DNA of 64,000 nucleotides, taken from contig OY969762.1 in assembly GCA_963702835.1 (NCBI GenBank), positions 3,100,001-3,164,000 on the forward strand. Reading direction: 5' to 3'. This document shows, in pieces, positions 7,416-17,014 of this stretch. How positions within the stretch are numbered: the first letter of the stretch is position 1; each line of letters opens with the position of its first letter. The notes beneath the pieces were generated by a model. That model was given only the letters and a program-made list of their open reading frames with translations. It was not told the origin of the DNA and did not search any database. The position numbers were made by a program, and so were the translations under genes. The DNA is from JAFGAV01 sp041479055. GTDB taxonomy: Bacteria; Acidobacteriota; Aminicenantia; Aminicenantales; JAFGAV01.

Positions 7416-8554
7416 AACATTTTTTGAGCGCGCGCATGCAGGGTATCGAAAAGACCCTCATCCGCCAGATTCACGACCGGGCCGATGCTTCCTGCCTCAA
7501 CCTCGGCTTGGGCGAGCTCGCCTTTCCCACCCCGCGGCCCATTCTGGATCAATTGAGAGAAGAGCTCAGAGAGTGGAGCTACGGCTATACGCCCAACGCC
7601 GGCTTTCCCGAGCTCAGGCAATTGGTGGCTGAAACTAGCGGGCTGGAGGTCACCGCCGACCATGTCTGTGTGACCATCGGCGCCGAAGAAGCGCTCTTGG
7701 CCGCGCTCATGGTCCTGGTCAACCCCCGGGACGAAGTGCTCATCCCCGACCCCGGCTATCCGGCTTACGCCTCCATCGTTAAAATGGCCGGGGGAATACC
7801 CGTCCCCTATCCTCTCCGTTCGAAAAACAATTTTTCTTTGGAACCCGGAGAGGTCGAAAAACGCGTGACGCCCCAAACCAAGATACTTCTTCTCAACAGC
7901 CCCCACAATCCGACCGGGGCCGCTTATTCCAGCGCAGAGTTGAAGTCCCTGGCCGAGCTTTGCCGACAACACGACTTGACGGTTGTGGCCGACGAGGTCT
8001 ACCGGGAGATTTATTACGACGACCGTCCGGATTCCATCGCCCATTATCTCGATAAATGCATAGTCGTCAACAGCCTGTCCAAGACCTACTCCATGACGGG
8101 CTGGAGGTTGGGCTGGTGCATCGGCCCGCCGGAGCTCGTCCGTCTCATCATAACCTTCAACCAACTGGCCATCCTCTGCCCCCCGGCCGTTTGCCAGCGG
8201 GCCGCATTCTTGGCCCTGAAAGGGTCCGCCGATGAGCAAAAGAAGCAATACCTGGAGGAGTTGCGGAGACGGAGGGAGCTGACCCTGGCCGGCCTGGAAA
8301 AGCATACCGATTTGAAATATGCCCGGCCGTCGGGCGCTTTTTATGTTTTTGTGGACGTTTCTTCTAAAATGCCGAGGCAGGGGAAGTCACTGGACATATG
8401 CCTTAATATTTTAGCCGAGGAAAAAGTTGTGGTCATTCCGGGAATAGCTTTTGGCCAGGGCGGGGAGGGGTTTCTAAGGCTGTCTTTCGCCGCTCGGCCG
8501 GAGCATATCCAGGAAGGCATCCGGCGCATCGGCCGCTTCTTCAGCCGGGCTTAG
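7412..8554 (+). CDS. PLP-dependent class I/II aminotransferase, probable N-acetyl-DAP aminotransferase
   Basis: The 380-residue product has fold-type I landmarks: DPGYPAY, NSPHNPTG, the DEVYREI strand and the lysine loop SLSKTYSMTGWRLGW, whose K binds pyridoxal phosphate. The ATG overlaps the previous stop (ATGA). In this operon it most likely aminates N-acetyl-2-amino-6-oxopimelate, completing an acetylase-type DAP route together with dapH and the M20 enzyme. Its stop overlaps by four bases the stop of the convergent gene at 8551. Confidence 0.8.
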   Translation: MKHFLSARMQGIEKTLIRQIHDRADASCLNLGLGELAFPTPRPILDQLREELREWSYGYTPNAGFPELRQLVAETSGLEVTADHVCVTIGAEEALLAALMVLVNPRDEVLIPDPGYPAYASIVKMAGGIPVPYPLRSKNNFSLEPGEVEKRVTPQTKILLLNSPHNPTGAAYSSAELKSLAELCRQHDLTVVADEVYREIYYDDRPDSIAHYLDKCIVVNSLSKTYSMTGWRLGWCIGPPELVRLIITFNQLAILCPPAVCQRAAFLALKGSADEQKKQYLEELRRRRELTLAGLEKHTDLKYARPSGAFYVFVDVSSKMPRQGKSLDICLNILAEEKVVVIPGIAFGQGGEGFLRLSFAARPEHIQEGIRRIGRFFSRA

Positions 8555-11250
8555 CGGTCTTGGTCCGTCTGTGCGGACACGGCCCAGCTCGGGTAGGGCG
8601 CGGCGCTTCCCTTCACAGCCTGCCAGAGGATGCGGTTGAGGACATCCTCGGGGCAGGCATCGACGCGGCTGAAATCCAGGCGGGCCGAGATCAGGGCGTT
8701 CCGGCGCAGGAGAGCGTCCGCGATCTTGGCCGGGAGCGGGTTCATCGTGTCGAGGGGCACCCGGTTGGCCACGGCCCGGAAGGAGTCGAGGTCGGGCCTG
8801 TCGGTGAAGCAGTCGAACATCGGGGTTGCCGTCGCATCGAACTGGTTCATGGGCGGCAGCCCCAGGATCTGCTCGATCGTCCGCAGTAGGCTCGTCGTGT
8901 TGTACTGGGTGCTCACCACCTGGCCGCGCTTGGTATAGGGGCTGACACAGTAAGCCGTGGTCCGGTAGCCGCTGACGTGATCCCAGCCGCTCTGGGGATC
9001 GTCCTCGATGGCGAAGAGGACTGTCTCAGACCAGAACCGGCTCCGGCTCAAGGCCTCCACGATCCGGCCGAAGGCCAGGTCGTTGTCCGCGACGCAAGCC
9101 TCGGGGATGGGCCAGCCGGCCTTGGTCCCGCTGGTGTGGTCGTTGGGCAGGCAGATGAGGACAAGCTGGGGCATCCGGCCTTCCTTCTCCCAGGCCTCGA
9201 TCTGCCGGGCGACGGCCCGGGCCCGCCAGACGTCGGGCACGGCCATATTCCAGCCGACGCAGTCGGCCGGCGTGAACGGGGCGATCGTTTCGATCCCCGG
9301 CTTGCTGCCGATGAGAACCCGGCCGCACCCCCTCAGGTATTCTTCCCAGAAATCCTTCCAGCCCGGCTCCCCCTCGCGCTGGGGATCGGCCCAGCGGCAG
9401 TCCGGCATGGTGAATTCCCCGAAGTTCCACATCGACACCCCGTGCCGGAGGGCGTTGTCCCAGATGAATCCGCTCGGGGCATAGGCCAGGGCGTCGACAT
9501 TGTCCGGCGCCATCCCGTCTGGATAGCTGCGGGGCCAGCCGGCGAAGGACCGCTCCAGGTAGTCGGTGCCGAAGGCGGTGGTCGACCACTGGTGCCCGTC
9601 GGCGCTCAGGATGCCGCAGCAGTAGGTGTTGTCCAGGAGGACAAACTCGCGGACCAGCTTGTGCTGGTTGGGGGTGGCCCGCTCGCCGAAGATGCACAGG
9701 GACGGGTCGCCGTTCCCGGCGGCGATGTCGCCCAGGACCTGGTCGTAGGTTCTGTTCTCTTTGATGATGTAGACGACATGCTTGAACAGGCTCGGCTCGC
9801 CGATCCGCTCCGGGACGGGCCGGGGCGGCCGGCCGGGGCGGGGCGGGAGGAGGGCCAGGGCAATCCGCTCGCGGCGGTAGTTCCGCTCCACGGTGGCCGA
9901 CATCCGGGCCAGCTCGCTCTCCCGGGGAACGGGGACGAGCGAGATCGAGCCGGTATACTGATGGGAGTTGAAGCCGGGGGCGCCCGTATCCTCGGACGGC
10001 TCCCGGCCGAGGGGGAGGCCCTTGATGTTCGCCACGCAAAGCAAGTTTCGTGACGGGCTGAAGGCGATTGCGCCGGGATACCAGCCGACCGGGATAAAGC
10101 CTTCGATCCGCGACCGGCCGGCCTCCGGTTTGAAGGCCAGGACGGCGACTGCGTTTTGTGTCCCGTTGGCGACGTAGAGCCGCCGGCCGTCCGGAGAGAA
10201 ACAAAGGGCGTTGGGGGAGGCGCCGAACAGGTCGGCCGGGTTCGGCTTGGCCCAGATCGTCTCGACGACTGCGTCGGTCCGGGTGTCGATGACGCTGAGG
10301 TTGTCGCTCGCGGCATTGGCGCAGACAACGGTGCGGCCGTCCGGGGAAACAGCCAGGTCGGAGGCGTGCTTGTGGACGAGGATTTCGCCCGTCACCCGGC
10401 CGGCGTCGAGGTCGATGACGCTAACCGAGCCTTCGGCGGCGATCCGGGTCTGGGGGTCAACCTTGACTTCCGTCCCGCGCCCTGCCGGGCCGGTCGTGTC
10501 GCCCGGCCGCGAACGCCGGCCTCCCCAGTTGCTGACGTAGGCTTTGCCGGCGGCCAAGACAACGTCATAAGGCGCGACGCCGACGTCGAAGAACCGGACG
10601 AAGGCGCCCGTCTCGACGTCGAGCTCGAGGAGCCGGTTGGAGAGGTTGCCGCAGACGAACAAGCGCCGGCCGTCGGCGGAGAGGGCCAGGCCGGCCGGGA
10701 TCTCCTCGGCCCGGCGGGGCGCTTTGGCCGGGGGGAGCTGGAAAACCTGCCGGGGAGCGGCCTGTCCGTCAGGGGCGATGCTGAAGACTTTGATGTCGCC
10801 GTTGACATTGCTTAGGTAAAGGAGATCGCCGCGGGGCGAGAAAATGAGGCCCGTGTAGCTCAACTGTCCCTTGAGGTCCGGATAAAGGAGAGAGGAGGGA
10901 GGAGCCTGGGAACTGGGCTGATCCTCTTTCTGGGCGGGAAGGAAGAGGCGCTGACGGATGCGTCCGCTGCCCGGGTCGATGAGAACGACTTCGCTGGTTT
11001 TGCCCGATACGGCCAGGAGTTTTTCATCCGGAGACAGGGCCAGGGCCAAAGGACGGAGGCCGGGGAGCGGCACCTGCAAACCCGCCGGGGTAACGACCTG
11101 GTTTACGGGCAGTACGGTTCCCTGCGGCCCGGCCGTCCCTACATGATCGGAGTCGGCCGCTCCCTTCTCCCCAGTGCGGCTGCCCGTTGCCGCCAGGACA
11201 GCCAGGAGGATAATTATGATTGTCGGGTAACGCCTGCTATTTATTCTCAT
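8551..11250 (-). CDS. Secreted beta-propeller / phosphoesterase fusion
   Basis: The protein (899 residues) begins with a signal-anchor (IIIILLAVLAATGS). About residues 60-440 form a YVTN-type beta-propeller with repeats such as LALSPDEKLLAVSG and LCFSPDGRRLYVANG. From about residue 490 it is a phosphoesterase of the alkaline-phosphatase superfamily related to AcpA and phospholipase C: IIKENRTYDQVLGD carries the usual metal-site and nucleophile region, and LICLPNDHTSG and EDDPQSGWDHV supply further metal ligands. It presumably hydrolyses phosphate esters outside the cytoplasm; the substrate is unknown. Confidence 0.85.
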   Translation of the reverse strand: MRINSRRYPTIIIILLAVLAATGSRTGEKGAADSDHVGTAGPQGTVLPVNQVVTPAGLQVPLPGLRPLALALSPDEKLLAVSGKTSEVVLIDPGSGRIRQRLFLPAQKEDQPSSQAPPSSLLYPDLKGQLSYTGLIFSPRGDLLYLSNVNGDIKVFSIAPDGQAAPRQVFQLPPAKAPRRAEEIPAGLALSADGRRLFVCGNLSNRLLELDVETGAFVRFFDVGVAPYDVVLAAGKAYVSNWGGRRSRPGDTTGPAGRGTEVKVDPQTRIAAEGSVSVIDLDAGRVTGEILVHKHASDLAVSPDGRTVVCANAASDNLSVIDTRTDAVVETIWAKPNPADLFGASPNALCFSPDGRRLYVANGTQNAVAVLAFKPEAGRSRIEGFIPVGWYPGAIAFSPSRNLLCVANIKGLPLGREPSEDTGAPGFNSHQYTGSISLVPVPRESELARMSATVERNYRRERIALALLPPRPGRPPRPVPERIGEPSLFKHVVYIIKENRTYDQVLGDIAAGNGDPSLCIFGERATPNQHKLVREFVLLDNTYCCGILSADGHQWSTTAFGTDYLERSFAGWPRSYPDGMAPDNVDALAYAPSGFIWDNALRHGVSMWNFGEFTMPDCRWADPQREGEPGWKDFWEEYLRGCGRVLIGSKPGIETIAPFTPADCVGWNMAVPDVWRARAVARQIEAWEKEGRMPQLVLICLPNDHTSGTKAGWPIPEACVADNDLAFGRIVEALSRSRFWSETVLFAIEDDPQSGWDHVSGYRTTAYCVSPYTKRGQVVSTQYNTTSLLRTIEQILGLPPMNQFDATATPMFDCFTDRPDLDSFRAVANRVPLDTMNPLPAKIADALLRRNALISARLDFSRVDACPEDVLNRILWQAVKGSAAPYPSWAVSAQTDQDR

Positions 11251-11345
11251 GGTTAAAATAATACTGGAGAATCGGTGCCGGAGACAATCCTTCCTTTAGG
11301 CCAACGGCGCCGACTTGCCTGAGCCGGCGCGCTATTCGGTGCGGC

Positions 11346-11374
11346 TTGACATAAAGGTAGCATTTTGCTACCCT
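11346..11374 (+). promoter_or_regulatory. Toxin-antitoxin promoter with operator inside the spacer
   Basis: TTGACA (11346-11351), a 17-base spacer and TACCCT (11369-11374). The spacer and -10 contain a perfect palindrome, GGTAGCA-TTT-TGCTACC (11356-11372), a natural site for autorepression. A start seven bases after the -10 box would fall on the A of the antitoxin ATG, giving a leaderless message. Confidence 0.6.
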
Positions 11375-11380
11375 GGGGCC

Positions 11381-11749
11381 ATGAGCCAGCCCGTGAAGAT
11401 TTCTGAGGATCTTGTGCTCAACGCGCGGCTTATCGGACCGATTGCCAAGAGATCAATTGCCGGCCAGATTGAGTTCTGGGCACAGCTGGGCCGGGCGATT
11501 GAGCCTCTTCTTGAGGGAGCCCAAGCCTATGCTCTCCAAAAAGCCGGTCAAGCCAGGCCTCTCTCCGCCTGTCTCAAATCGGTTGATTCCCCCCAAGGGC
11601 GCCGCCGAGTGTATGACTATCTCCGGAGCCAGCCTTTTCCCCATTATGGGCCTGCGCCGAACAAGCCGGGGATGCTAGTGCGCATCGAGGCCAATGGGAA
11701 ACGAACCATAGGTCGCTTCATAGGTCGCCAATTTAAGGCTTCCCGTTGA
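11381..11749 (+). CDS. ParD-like antitoxin of a zeta-type toxin pair
   Basis: The 122-residue product begins MSQPVKISEDLVLNARLIG and contains RSIAGQIEFWAQLGRAIEP, the helical dimerisation and DNA-contact pattern of ParD-like (TA-inclusion) antitoxins. The C-terminal half has GMLVRIEANGKRTIGRFIGR. An in-frame upstream start at 11315 would place the gene across its own promoter, so the ATG at 11381 is preferred. No ribosome site is visible, consistent with leaderless translation. It overlaps the toxin by four bases, the usual arrangement for coupled antitoxin-toxin synthesis. Confidence 0.7.
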   Translation: MSQPVKISEDLVLNARLIGPIAKRSIAGQIEFWAQLGRAIEPLLEGAQAYALQKAGQARPLSACLKSVDSPQGRRRVYDYLRSQPFPHYGPAPNKPGMLVRIEANGKRTIGRFIGRQFKASR

Positions 11750-12330
11750 AGCGTTTGGCCTATTTTGATAAACGGCCCATTCTGGTGGTCTTGGCCGGTC
11801 CGAACGGAGCGGGGAAGACCACATTCTATTACTCGCATCTCAAACCAGTCGGCCTCCGCTTCGTCAATGCAGATATTTTGGCCGATGAGCTGCATCTGGA
11901 GTCCTATGCGGCGGCCAGGCTGGCTGATATCTTGCGCCATGAATTGGTAAAGCGCAAAGAGAGCTTCGTCTTCGAGACCGTATTCTCGGATCCCTGGGGC
12001 AAAAAGCTGGAATACCTGAAAGATGCCGGCGCCTCCGGCTACACCATCGTTTTGTGCTATATTGGCCTGGCCACGCCCGAGATTTCCGAGGAGCGTGTTT
12101 CAATGCGGGTCTCACAGGGCGGCCATGATGTGCCGACAGAGAAATTAAAATCCCGATTCCTTCGCACTTTGGCGAACCTCAAAGCCGCCATTCATGATCT
12201 TCCGTATGTCCTGATCTACGATAACACCGATCTTGGCCGTCCCTTTCGTCAACTGGCCGTGTTTGAATCGGGCCGGTGCCTGGAGCGGTCTAAAGATTTG
12301 CCCCGATGGTTTCTTCAGATATTGGTATGA
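11746..12330 (+). CDS. Zeta-toxin family kinase
   Basis: The 194-residue P-loop kinase has Walker A GPNGAGKTT near the N-terminus, then FVNADILADEL and FVFETVFSDPWGK, the pattern of zeta toxins, which phosphorylate UDP-N-acetylglucosamine and block cell-wall synthesis. The TTG start overlaps the antitoxin stop. It is shorter than plasmid zeta (about 287 residues) but typical for chromosomal small zeta proteins. The target is inferred from the family. Confidence 0.8.
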   Translation: MKRLAYFDKRPILVVLAGPNGAGKTTFYYSHLKPVGLRFVNADILADELHLESYAAARLADILRHELVKRKESFVFETVFSDPWGKKLEYLKDAGASGYTIVLCYIGLATPEISEERVSMRVSQGGHDVPTEKLKSRFLRTLANLKAAIHDLPYVLIYDNTDLGRPFRQLAVFESGRCLERSKDLPRWFLQILV

Positions 12331-12384
12331 TCGGGGCGCTAAATTTATATAAGCCTTAGGCTGAAGCTGCAGGAATGAAGCAGG

Positions 12385-12420
12385 ACCCTGGAGCGGTTAC
12401 TTCGTCGCGCGCTCCAGGGT
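12385..12420. terminator. Perfect 11-bp hairpin spanning the pckG stop codon
   Basis: ACCCTGGAGCG (12385-12395) and CGCTCCAGGGT (12410-12420) are perfect inverted repeats around a 14-base loop that contains the pckG stop codon. There is no following T-run on either strand, so intrinsic termination between the convergent genes is only possible; an mRNA 3'-end stabiliser is an alternative. Confidence 0.4.
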
Positions 12421-14163
12421 TTCGTATTCGGCCCAAATTTCGCGGGGCATATGGTTTCCGTACTTTTTGAGGGATTCTCTAATGTCGCTCGCCTCGCCGC
12501 GCCACTCTTTCATGTTGACCTCGAAGAGCTTGGCCAGCCGCTCGCGCGGCAGGTCCAGGCCGTAGAGGTCTAAGTCGTCGAGCTTGGGGACCAAGCCGGC
12601 CGGCGTCTCCCGGGCTCCCACTTTGCCGTTGACCCGGTCCACGACCCATTTCAAGACCCGCATGTTGTCGCCGAAGCCCGGCCAGAGAAACTTGCCCTTC
12701 TCATCCAGGCGGAACCAGTTCACGGAGAAGATCTTGGGCGGCCGGGTCAGCCGGTTGCCCATGTTCAGCCAGTGCCGGAAGTAATCACCCATGTTGTAGC
12801 CGGTGAAGGGCAGCATGGCCATGGGGTCGCGCCGCACCACGCCCACTTGGCCGGCCGCGGCGGCGGTCGTTTCCGAGCCCATGCGCGCGCCCAGGAATAC
12901 GCCGTTGGCCCAGCTCAGGCTCTCCACCACCAGGGGAATAAGCTGCGCCCGGCGGCCGCCGAAGATCATGGCCGAGATGGGGACGCCCTGCGGGTTGTTG
13001 TACTCGCTGGACAGAGTGGGCGAGTTGACCGTGGCCACGGTGAAGCGCGAGTTGGGATGGGCGGCCTTGGCTCCGGTTCCGTCCGGCCAGGGCCGGCCCT
13101 GCCAGTCGAGCGCTTTGGACGGCGCCGGTCCGTCCAGGCCCTCCCACCAGGGCTCGTTGGTTTCGGTGTTGAGGCCGACGTTGGTAAAGAGGGTGGGGAA
13201 GAAGGCGCCCCGCCGCAGGGTGCGCATCATGTTGGGGTTGGTCTTCATTGAAGTGCCGGGCGCCACGCCGAAGTAGCCGGATTCGGGGTTGATGGCCCAC
13301 AGCCGGCCGTCGGGGCCGATGTTGAGCCAGGCGATGTCGTCGCCCAGGGTCCAGATGCGGTAGCCGGGCAGGGCCGATTCCATCATGGCCAGGTTGGTCT
13401 TGCCGCAGGCGCTGGGCAGGGCGGCCGTGACATAGGTGATGTGGCCCTTGATGTCCTCGACGCCCATGATGACCATGTGCTCGGCCAGCCAGCCCTGCCG
13501 CAGGCCGAGGTAGGAAGCGATGCGCAGGGAGACGCATTTTTTGCCGAGCAGGGCATTGCCGCCGTAGCCCGAGCCCACACTCCACACCAGGCTCTCCTCG
13601 GGAAAGTGCATGATGGTGCGGCGGTTGGGGCTCAGGTCGCCCACGGAGTGGAAGCCTTTGATGAAATCTTCGCGGTTGCGGAGCTTATCCAGGATGACCT
13701 CGCCCATGCGGGTCATGACCCGCATGCTGACCGCCACGTAGGTCGAATCGGTGACCATCAGGCAGGCCTTGGCGTAGGGCGATTCGGGGTGGCCCATCAT
13801 GTAGGCCAGGACATACATGGTCCGGCCGCGCATACAGCCTGCCGATAGCCCGGTCATGAGCTCCTTGGCCTTTGCGATGTCCATCCAATTGTTGTTCGGC
13901 CCGGAGGCTTCCCGGCTGGGATGGCAGACAAAGGTCAGATGTTCGGTGCGGGCCACGTCGGTGGGGTGGCTGCGGTGGAGATAGGCGGTCGGCCACAGCT
14001 TGTGGTTGAGCTTGAGGAAGACCGGGCCGTTGAGCCGTTCCTCGCTCAGGCCGACCTCGACGAGCCGCTGGGCTTCGCCCTCCGACCCGTCGCACCAGAC
14101 CACGCGCTCCGGCTGGGCCAGACGGGCCTGGTCCTCCACCCATTTTTCCGCTGCCGAAATCAT
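12397..14163 (-). CDS. pckG: Phosphoenolpyruvate carboxykinase (GTP)
   Basis: A full-length 588-residue GTP-type PEPCK, converting oxaloacetate and GTP to phosphoenolpyruvate. Diagnostic motifs are RTEHLTF with HPSREASGPNNNW, the kinase loop ALPSACGKTNLAMM, TLGDDIAWL, and the GTP-site segment near FTGYNMGDYFRHWL. Length and motifs match the PckG family rather than ATP-type PckA. It is a monocistronic gene, divergent from the GNAT gene. Confidence 0.97.
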   Translation of the reverse strand: MISAAEKWVEDQARLAQPERVVWCDGSEGEAQRLVEVGLSEERLNGPVFLKLNHKLWPTAYLHRSHPTDVARTEHLTFVCHPSREASGPNNNWMDIAKAKELMTGLSAGCMRGRTMYVLAYMMGHPESPYAKACLMVTDSTYVAVSMRVMTRMGEVILDKLRNREDFIKGFHSVGDLSPNRRTIMHFPEESLVWSVGSGYGGNALLGKKCVSLRIASYLGLRQGWLAEHMVIMGVEDIKGHITYVTAALPSACGKTNLAMMESALPGYRIWTLGDDIAWLNIGPDGRLWAINPESGYFGVAPGTSMKTNPNMMRTLRRGAFFPTLFTNVGLNTETNEPWWEGLDGPAPSKALDWQGRPWPDGTGAKAAHPNSRFTVATVNSPTLSSEYNNPQGVPISAMIFGGRRAQLIPLVVESLSWANGVFLGARMGSETTAAAAGQVGVVRRDPMAMLPFTGYNMGDYFRHWLNMGNRLTRPPKIFSVNWFRLDEKGKFLWPGFGDNMRVLKWVVDRVNGKVGARETPAGLVPKLDDLDLYGLDLPRERLAKLFEVNMKEWRGEASDIRESLKKYGNHMPREIWAEYETLERATK

Positions 14164-14251
14164 GGAAAGCTCTCTTTGAGACTTAGAGGAGGATGATAGA
14201 TGAACAGCGGATATTCTGCAAGCATGGATGATGTCGTGATAAAATCAATCC

Positions 14252-14656
14252 ATGTTGATTCAGAAGGCCAGGGCCGCCGACTTCCCCCAAATCCGGTCGC
14301 TGGCGGCGAAATTCAACCTCGATTACGCCGACATGGAGGAGGATGATTTTTGGGTGGCCGCCCAAGGGCGGAAAATTGTCGGCATTTGTGGGCTTAAAAA
14401 GCATCCAGACTGCCTGGAGCTCTGCGCCCTCGGCGTGGCCAGCCGTTATCAGCACAGAGGGCTGGGCAGGAAGCTTGTGGCGGCGCTGCTGAAAGACTCG
14501 GCCGGAGATATCTACCTGACCACGACTATCCCCGGCTTCTTCGAGAAACTGGGGTTCGAAAGCGCCGACCGCATCCCCCCTTCTATAGTCAAGCAGGAAG
14601 AGTGGTGCGCCGGCTGCCGCCCCGACCTCTGCCGGGTGGTGGTCAAGAAAAGATAA
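14252..14656 (+). CDS. GNAT-family N-acetyltransferase
   Basis: The 134-residue protein has the acetyl-CoA loop QHRGLGRKLV and the FFEKLGFE strand of GNAT enzymes, resembling the stand-alone acetyltransferase modules of the arginine pathway. The C-terminus contains CAGCRPDLC, a cysteine cluster seen in some of these. The stop codon overlaps the next ATG by one base (TAATG), so it is coupled to the DUF2156 gene. Substrate unknown. Confidence 0.8.
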   Translation: MLIQKARAADFPQIRSLAAKFNLDYADMEEDDFWVAAQGRKIVGICGLKKHPDCLELCALGVASRYQHRGLGRKLVAALLKDSAGDIYLTTTIPGFFEKLGFESADRIPPSIVKQEEWCAGCRPDLCRVVVKKR

Positions 14657-15534
14657 TGGACTTACCCCGTTTCCCGGAATTTAAGCCGGTCGGTCTTGAA
14701 GATAGAGAGGTTATTGACGGGTTTATCCGCCGCTTTCCTTCCGATGCTTGCGAGGTCAATTTCACCAATGTCTTTATCTGGCGAAACTACGAACGCACCA
14801 AGTTCACCACCATCAACGGCAATCTCTGCCTGATGGGTGCGCCTCGCTCAGAGCCCGCTTTTTTTCTCCAGCCTATCGGCACGAATAAAATGAGGGAGAC
14901 GGTTGAGGCCTGCCTGTCCTTTTGTCCCCGGCTTTCCTGCATTCCGGAGTCTTTCCTCCTCCGGCACGGCCCTGGGCTCCGTTGGGAGGAGGATAAAAAC
15001 AACTTTGATTATGTCTATCGCGTCGTCGACCTCATCAATCTCCGCGGCAAGAAGTATGACGGCAAGCGCAACCGCATCAAGAAATTCGAAAGAGGCTGCA
15101 GCTCCCGGTACGTGAGATTAACGCCGGAGCATCTGCCGACCTGCCGGCGCCTCCTGGAAGAATGGTTCGAGGTCAAAATCCGGCAGGACGGTCCTATCGG
15201 GGAGACCCAAAAACGCGCCATGCTGGAAGCTCTTAACTGCTTCAGCGAATTGAAACTTGTCGGCGGCGCGGTCGAAATCGAAGGCCGGGTGGAAGCCTTT
15301 TCGATCGGGGAAAGGCTGAACGCCGATACAGCCGTCATTCACATCGAGATCGCTAATCCCGCCTACGAAGGGCTGGCCCAGTTCATCAACCGGGAATTCG
15401 TAAAAAACGAGTGGGCGGCATACGAATACATCAACCGGGAACAGGACATGGGGGTGGCCGGCCTGCGCCGGGCCAAGATGTCTTACTACCCCTCCCATCT
15501 GGTCAAGAAATTCAATATTACCAGTGTGATATAA
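14656..15534 (+). CDS. DUF2156 / phosphatidylglycerol-lysyltransferase C-domain protein
   Basis: The 292-residue product resembles the soluble C-terminal domain of lysyl-phosphatidylglycerol synthases, a double-GNAT fold. Visible landmarks are NFTNVFIWRNY, the basic stretch GKKYDGKRNRIKKFE, FSIGERLN and the C-terminal YINREQDMGVAGLRRAK. No transmembrane flippase domain is present, so it may transfer aminoacyl or acyl groups to a soluble acceptor. The start is the ATG overlapping the GNAT stop; a longer frame from 14602 overlaps that gene. Substrate unknown. Confidence 0.75.
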   Translation: MDLPRFPEFKPVGLEDREVIDGFIRRFPSDACEVNFTNVFIWRNYERTKFTTINGNLCLMGAPRSEPAFFLQPIGTNKMRETVEACLSFCPRLSCIPESFLLRHGPGLRWEEDKNNFDYVYRVVDLINLRGKKYDGKRNRIKKFERGCSSRYVRLTPEHLPTCRRLLEEWFEVKIRQDGPIGETQKRAMLEALNCFSELKLVGGAVEIEGRVEAFSIGERLNADTAVIHIEIANPAYEGLAQFINREFVKNEWAAYEYINREQDMGVAGLRRAKMSYYPSHLVKKFNITSVI

Positions 15535-15554
15535 TTTCTCAAAAGAGGTGCAAC

Positions 15555-16982
15555 ATGCGCAAAGCTTCCATCCTCATTTTTTTAGTTTTGGCCCTACTGG
15601 CGCTGGGAGCGCAAACGCCTCCCACGCTGTCGCCCGAGGTCAAAGCCTTCGTCACGGTCGAATCTCCCCTCTTCGCTCTCACCCACGTGCGGGTGATTGA
15701 TGGGACGGGCGCGCCCGCCCGCGAAGACCAGACCATCGTCGTCTCGGGAGGCAAGATTCTGGCGCTCGGCGACGCGGCCACCACTCCGGTGCCGGCCGAA
15801 GCCAAGGTCCTGGATATGCCTGAGGCCACGGTCATTCCCGGCCTGGTGGGAATGCACGACCACATTTTCTACCCGGCGGCCCGGGCCCATTACAACACCC
15901 TGGCCTATAGCGCGCCGCGGCTGTACCTGGCCTGCGGCATGACGACCATCCGCACTACCGGCAGCCTGGAGCCTTATACCGAGCTTAATTTAAAAAAGGC
16001 CATCGAGCAGGGCCGGCTGCCCGGACCCCGCATGCACGTCACCAGCCCCTACCTGGAAGGCCCGGGGGCCTTCACCCTGCAGATGCACGAGCTCAGCGGC
16101 CCGGAAGAGGCGCGTCAGATGGTGCGCTACTGGGCGGACCAGGGCGTCGATGATTTCAAGGCCTACACCAACATCACCAAGGCCGAGCTGGCGGCGGCCA
16201 TTGAGGAAATCCATAAGCGCGGCCTGAAGATCTCGGGCCATTTGTGCTCGATCGGTTTTCGCGAAGCCGCGGAGCTCGGAATCGATGACCTGGAGCACGG
16301 GCTCCTGGTGGATACGGAATTTGTCCCCGGGAAAAAGCCCGATACCTGCCCAGCCTCACGGGAGGCCAGGGAAATGCTCCTCAAGCTGGATATCTCCGAC
16401 CCTCAGATCCAGGAGACCATCCGCGACCTTGTAGCGCACAAGGTGGCCGTAACTTCAACGCTTCCCGTGTTTGAGATTTCCGTGCCCGGCCGGCCGCCCC
16501 TTCAGCAGCGGGTCCTGGAGGCGATGGCGCCCGATATCCGGATTGCTTACCTGACCCAGCGGGCCAGGGTCGGCGAGTCCAAGGATTCGCCCATGCCCCT
16601 CCTGCTTAAAAAGGAGATGGACTTTGAGCGGGAGTTCGTGAAGGCGGGAGGGCTGCTCCTGGCCGGGCCGGACCCCACCGGCTACGGCGGCGTGGTGCCG
16701 GGGTTCGGCGACCAGCGGGAAGTTGAGTTGCTCGTCGAAGCCGGGTTCAGCCCGGTGGAGGCTATAAAGATAGCGACTTATAACGGCGCGCTGTACCTGG
16801 GCGAGCTGGGCCGGCTCGGGACTCTGGCCGCCGGCAAGCAGGCGGACATGGTCTTGATCAAGGGGAATCCGGCCAAAGATATCAACGACATCGAAAAGGT
16901 CGATACCGTATTCAAAGATGGAATCGGCTACGACCCCGCCAAGCTGGTCGAGGCCGTCCGGGGTTGCGTGGGTATTCACTGA
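15555..16982 (+). CDS. Secreted metal-dependent amidohydrolase (imidazolonepropionase-like)
   Basis: The 475-residue protein has a signal peptide (ILIFLVLALLALGAQ) and the amidohydrolase barrel: metal motif MHDH after IPGLVG, the lysine in DDFKAYTN, His in KISGHL, His in DLEHGLL, and the late Asp in AGPDPTGYGG. The C-terminal TLAAGKQADMVLIKGNP is the usual sheet returning to the N-terminal domain. The ATG at 15555 follows AGAGGTG. It likely hydrolyses cyclic or peptide amides outside the cytoplasm. A second member is at 51813-53408. Confidence 0.88.
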   Translation: MRKASILIFLVLALLALGAQTPPTLSPEVKAFVTVESPLFALTHVRVIDGTGAPAREDQTIVVSGGKILALGDAATTPVPAEAKVLDMPEATVIPGLVGMHDHIFYPAARAHYNTLAYSAPRLYLACGMTTIRTTGSLEPYTELNLKKAIEQGRLPGPRMHVTSPYLEGPGAFTLQMHELSGPEEARQMVRYWADQGVDDFKAYTNITKAELAAAIEEIHKRGLKISGHLCSIGFREAAELGIDDLEHGLLVDTEFVPGKKPDTCPASREAREMLLKLDISDPQIQETIRDLVAHKVAVTSTLPVFEISVPGRPPLQQRVLEAMAPDIRIAYLTQRARVGESKDSPMPLLLKKEMDFEREFVKAGGLLLAGPDPTGYGGVVPGFGDQREVELLVEAGFSPVEAIKIATYNGALYLGELGRLGTLAAGKQADMVLIKGNPAKDINDIEKVDTVFKDGIGYDPAKLVEAVRGCVGIH

Positions 16983-17014
16983 AAGTTTGGGCACACAACA
17001 CTTAATTCTCCTTC

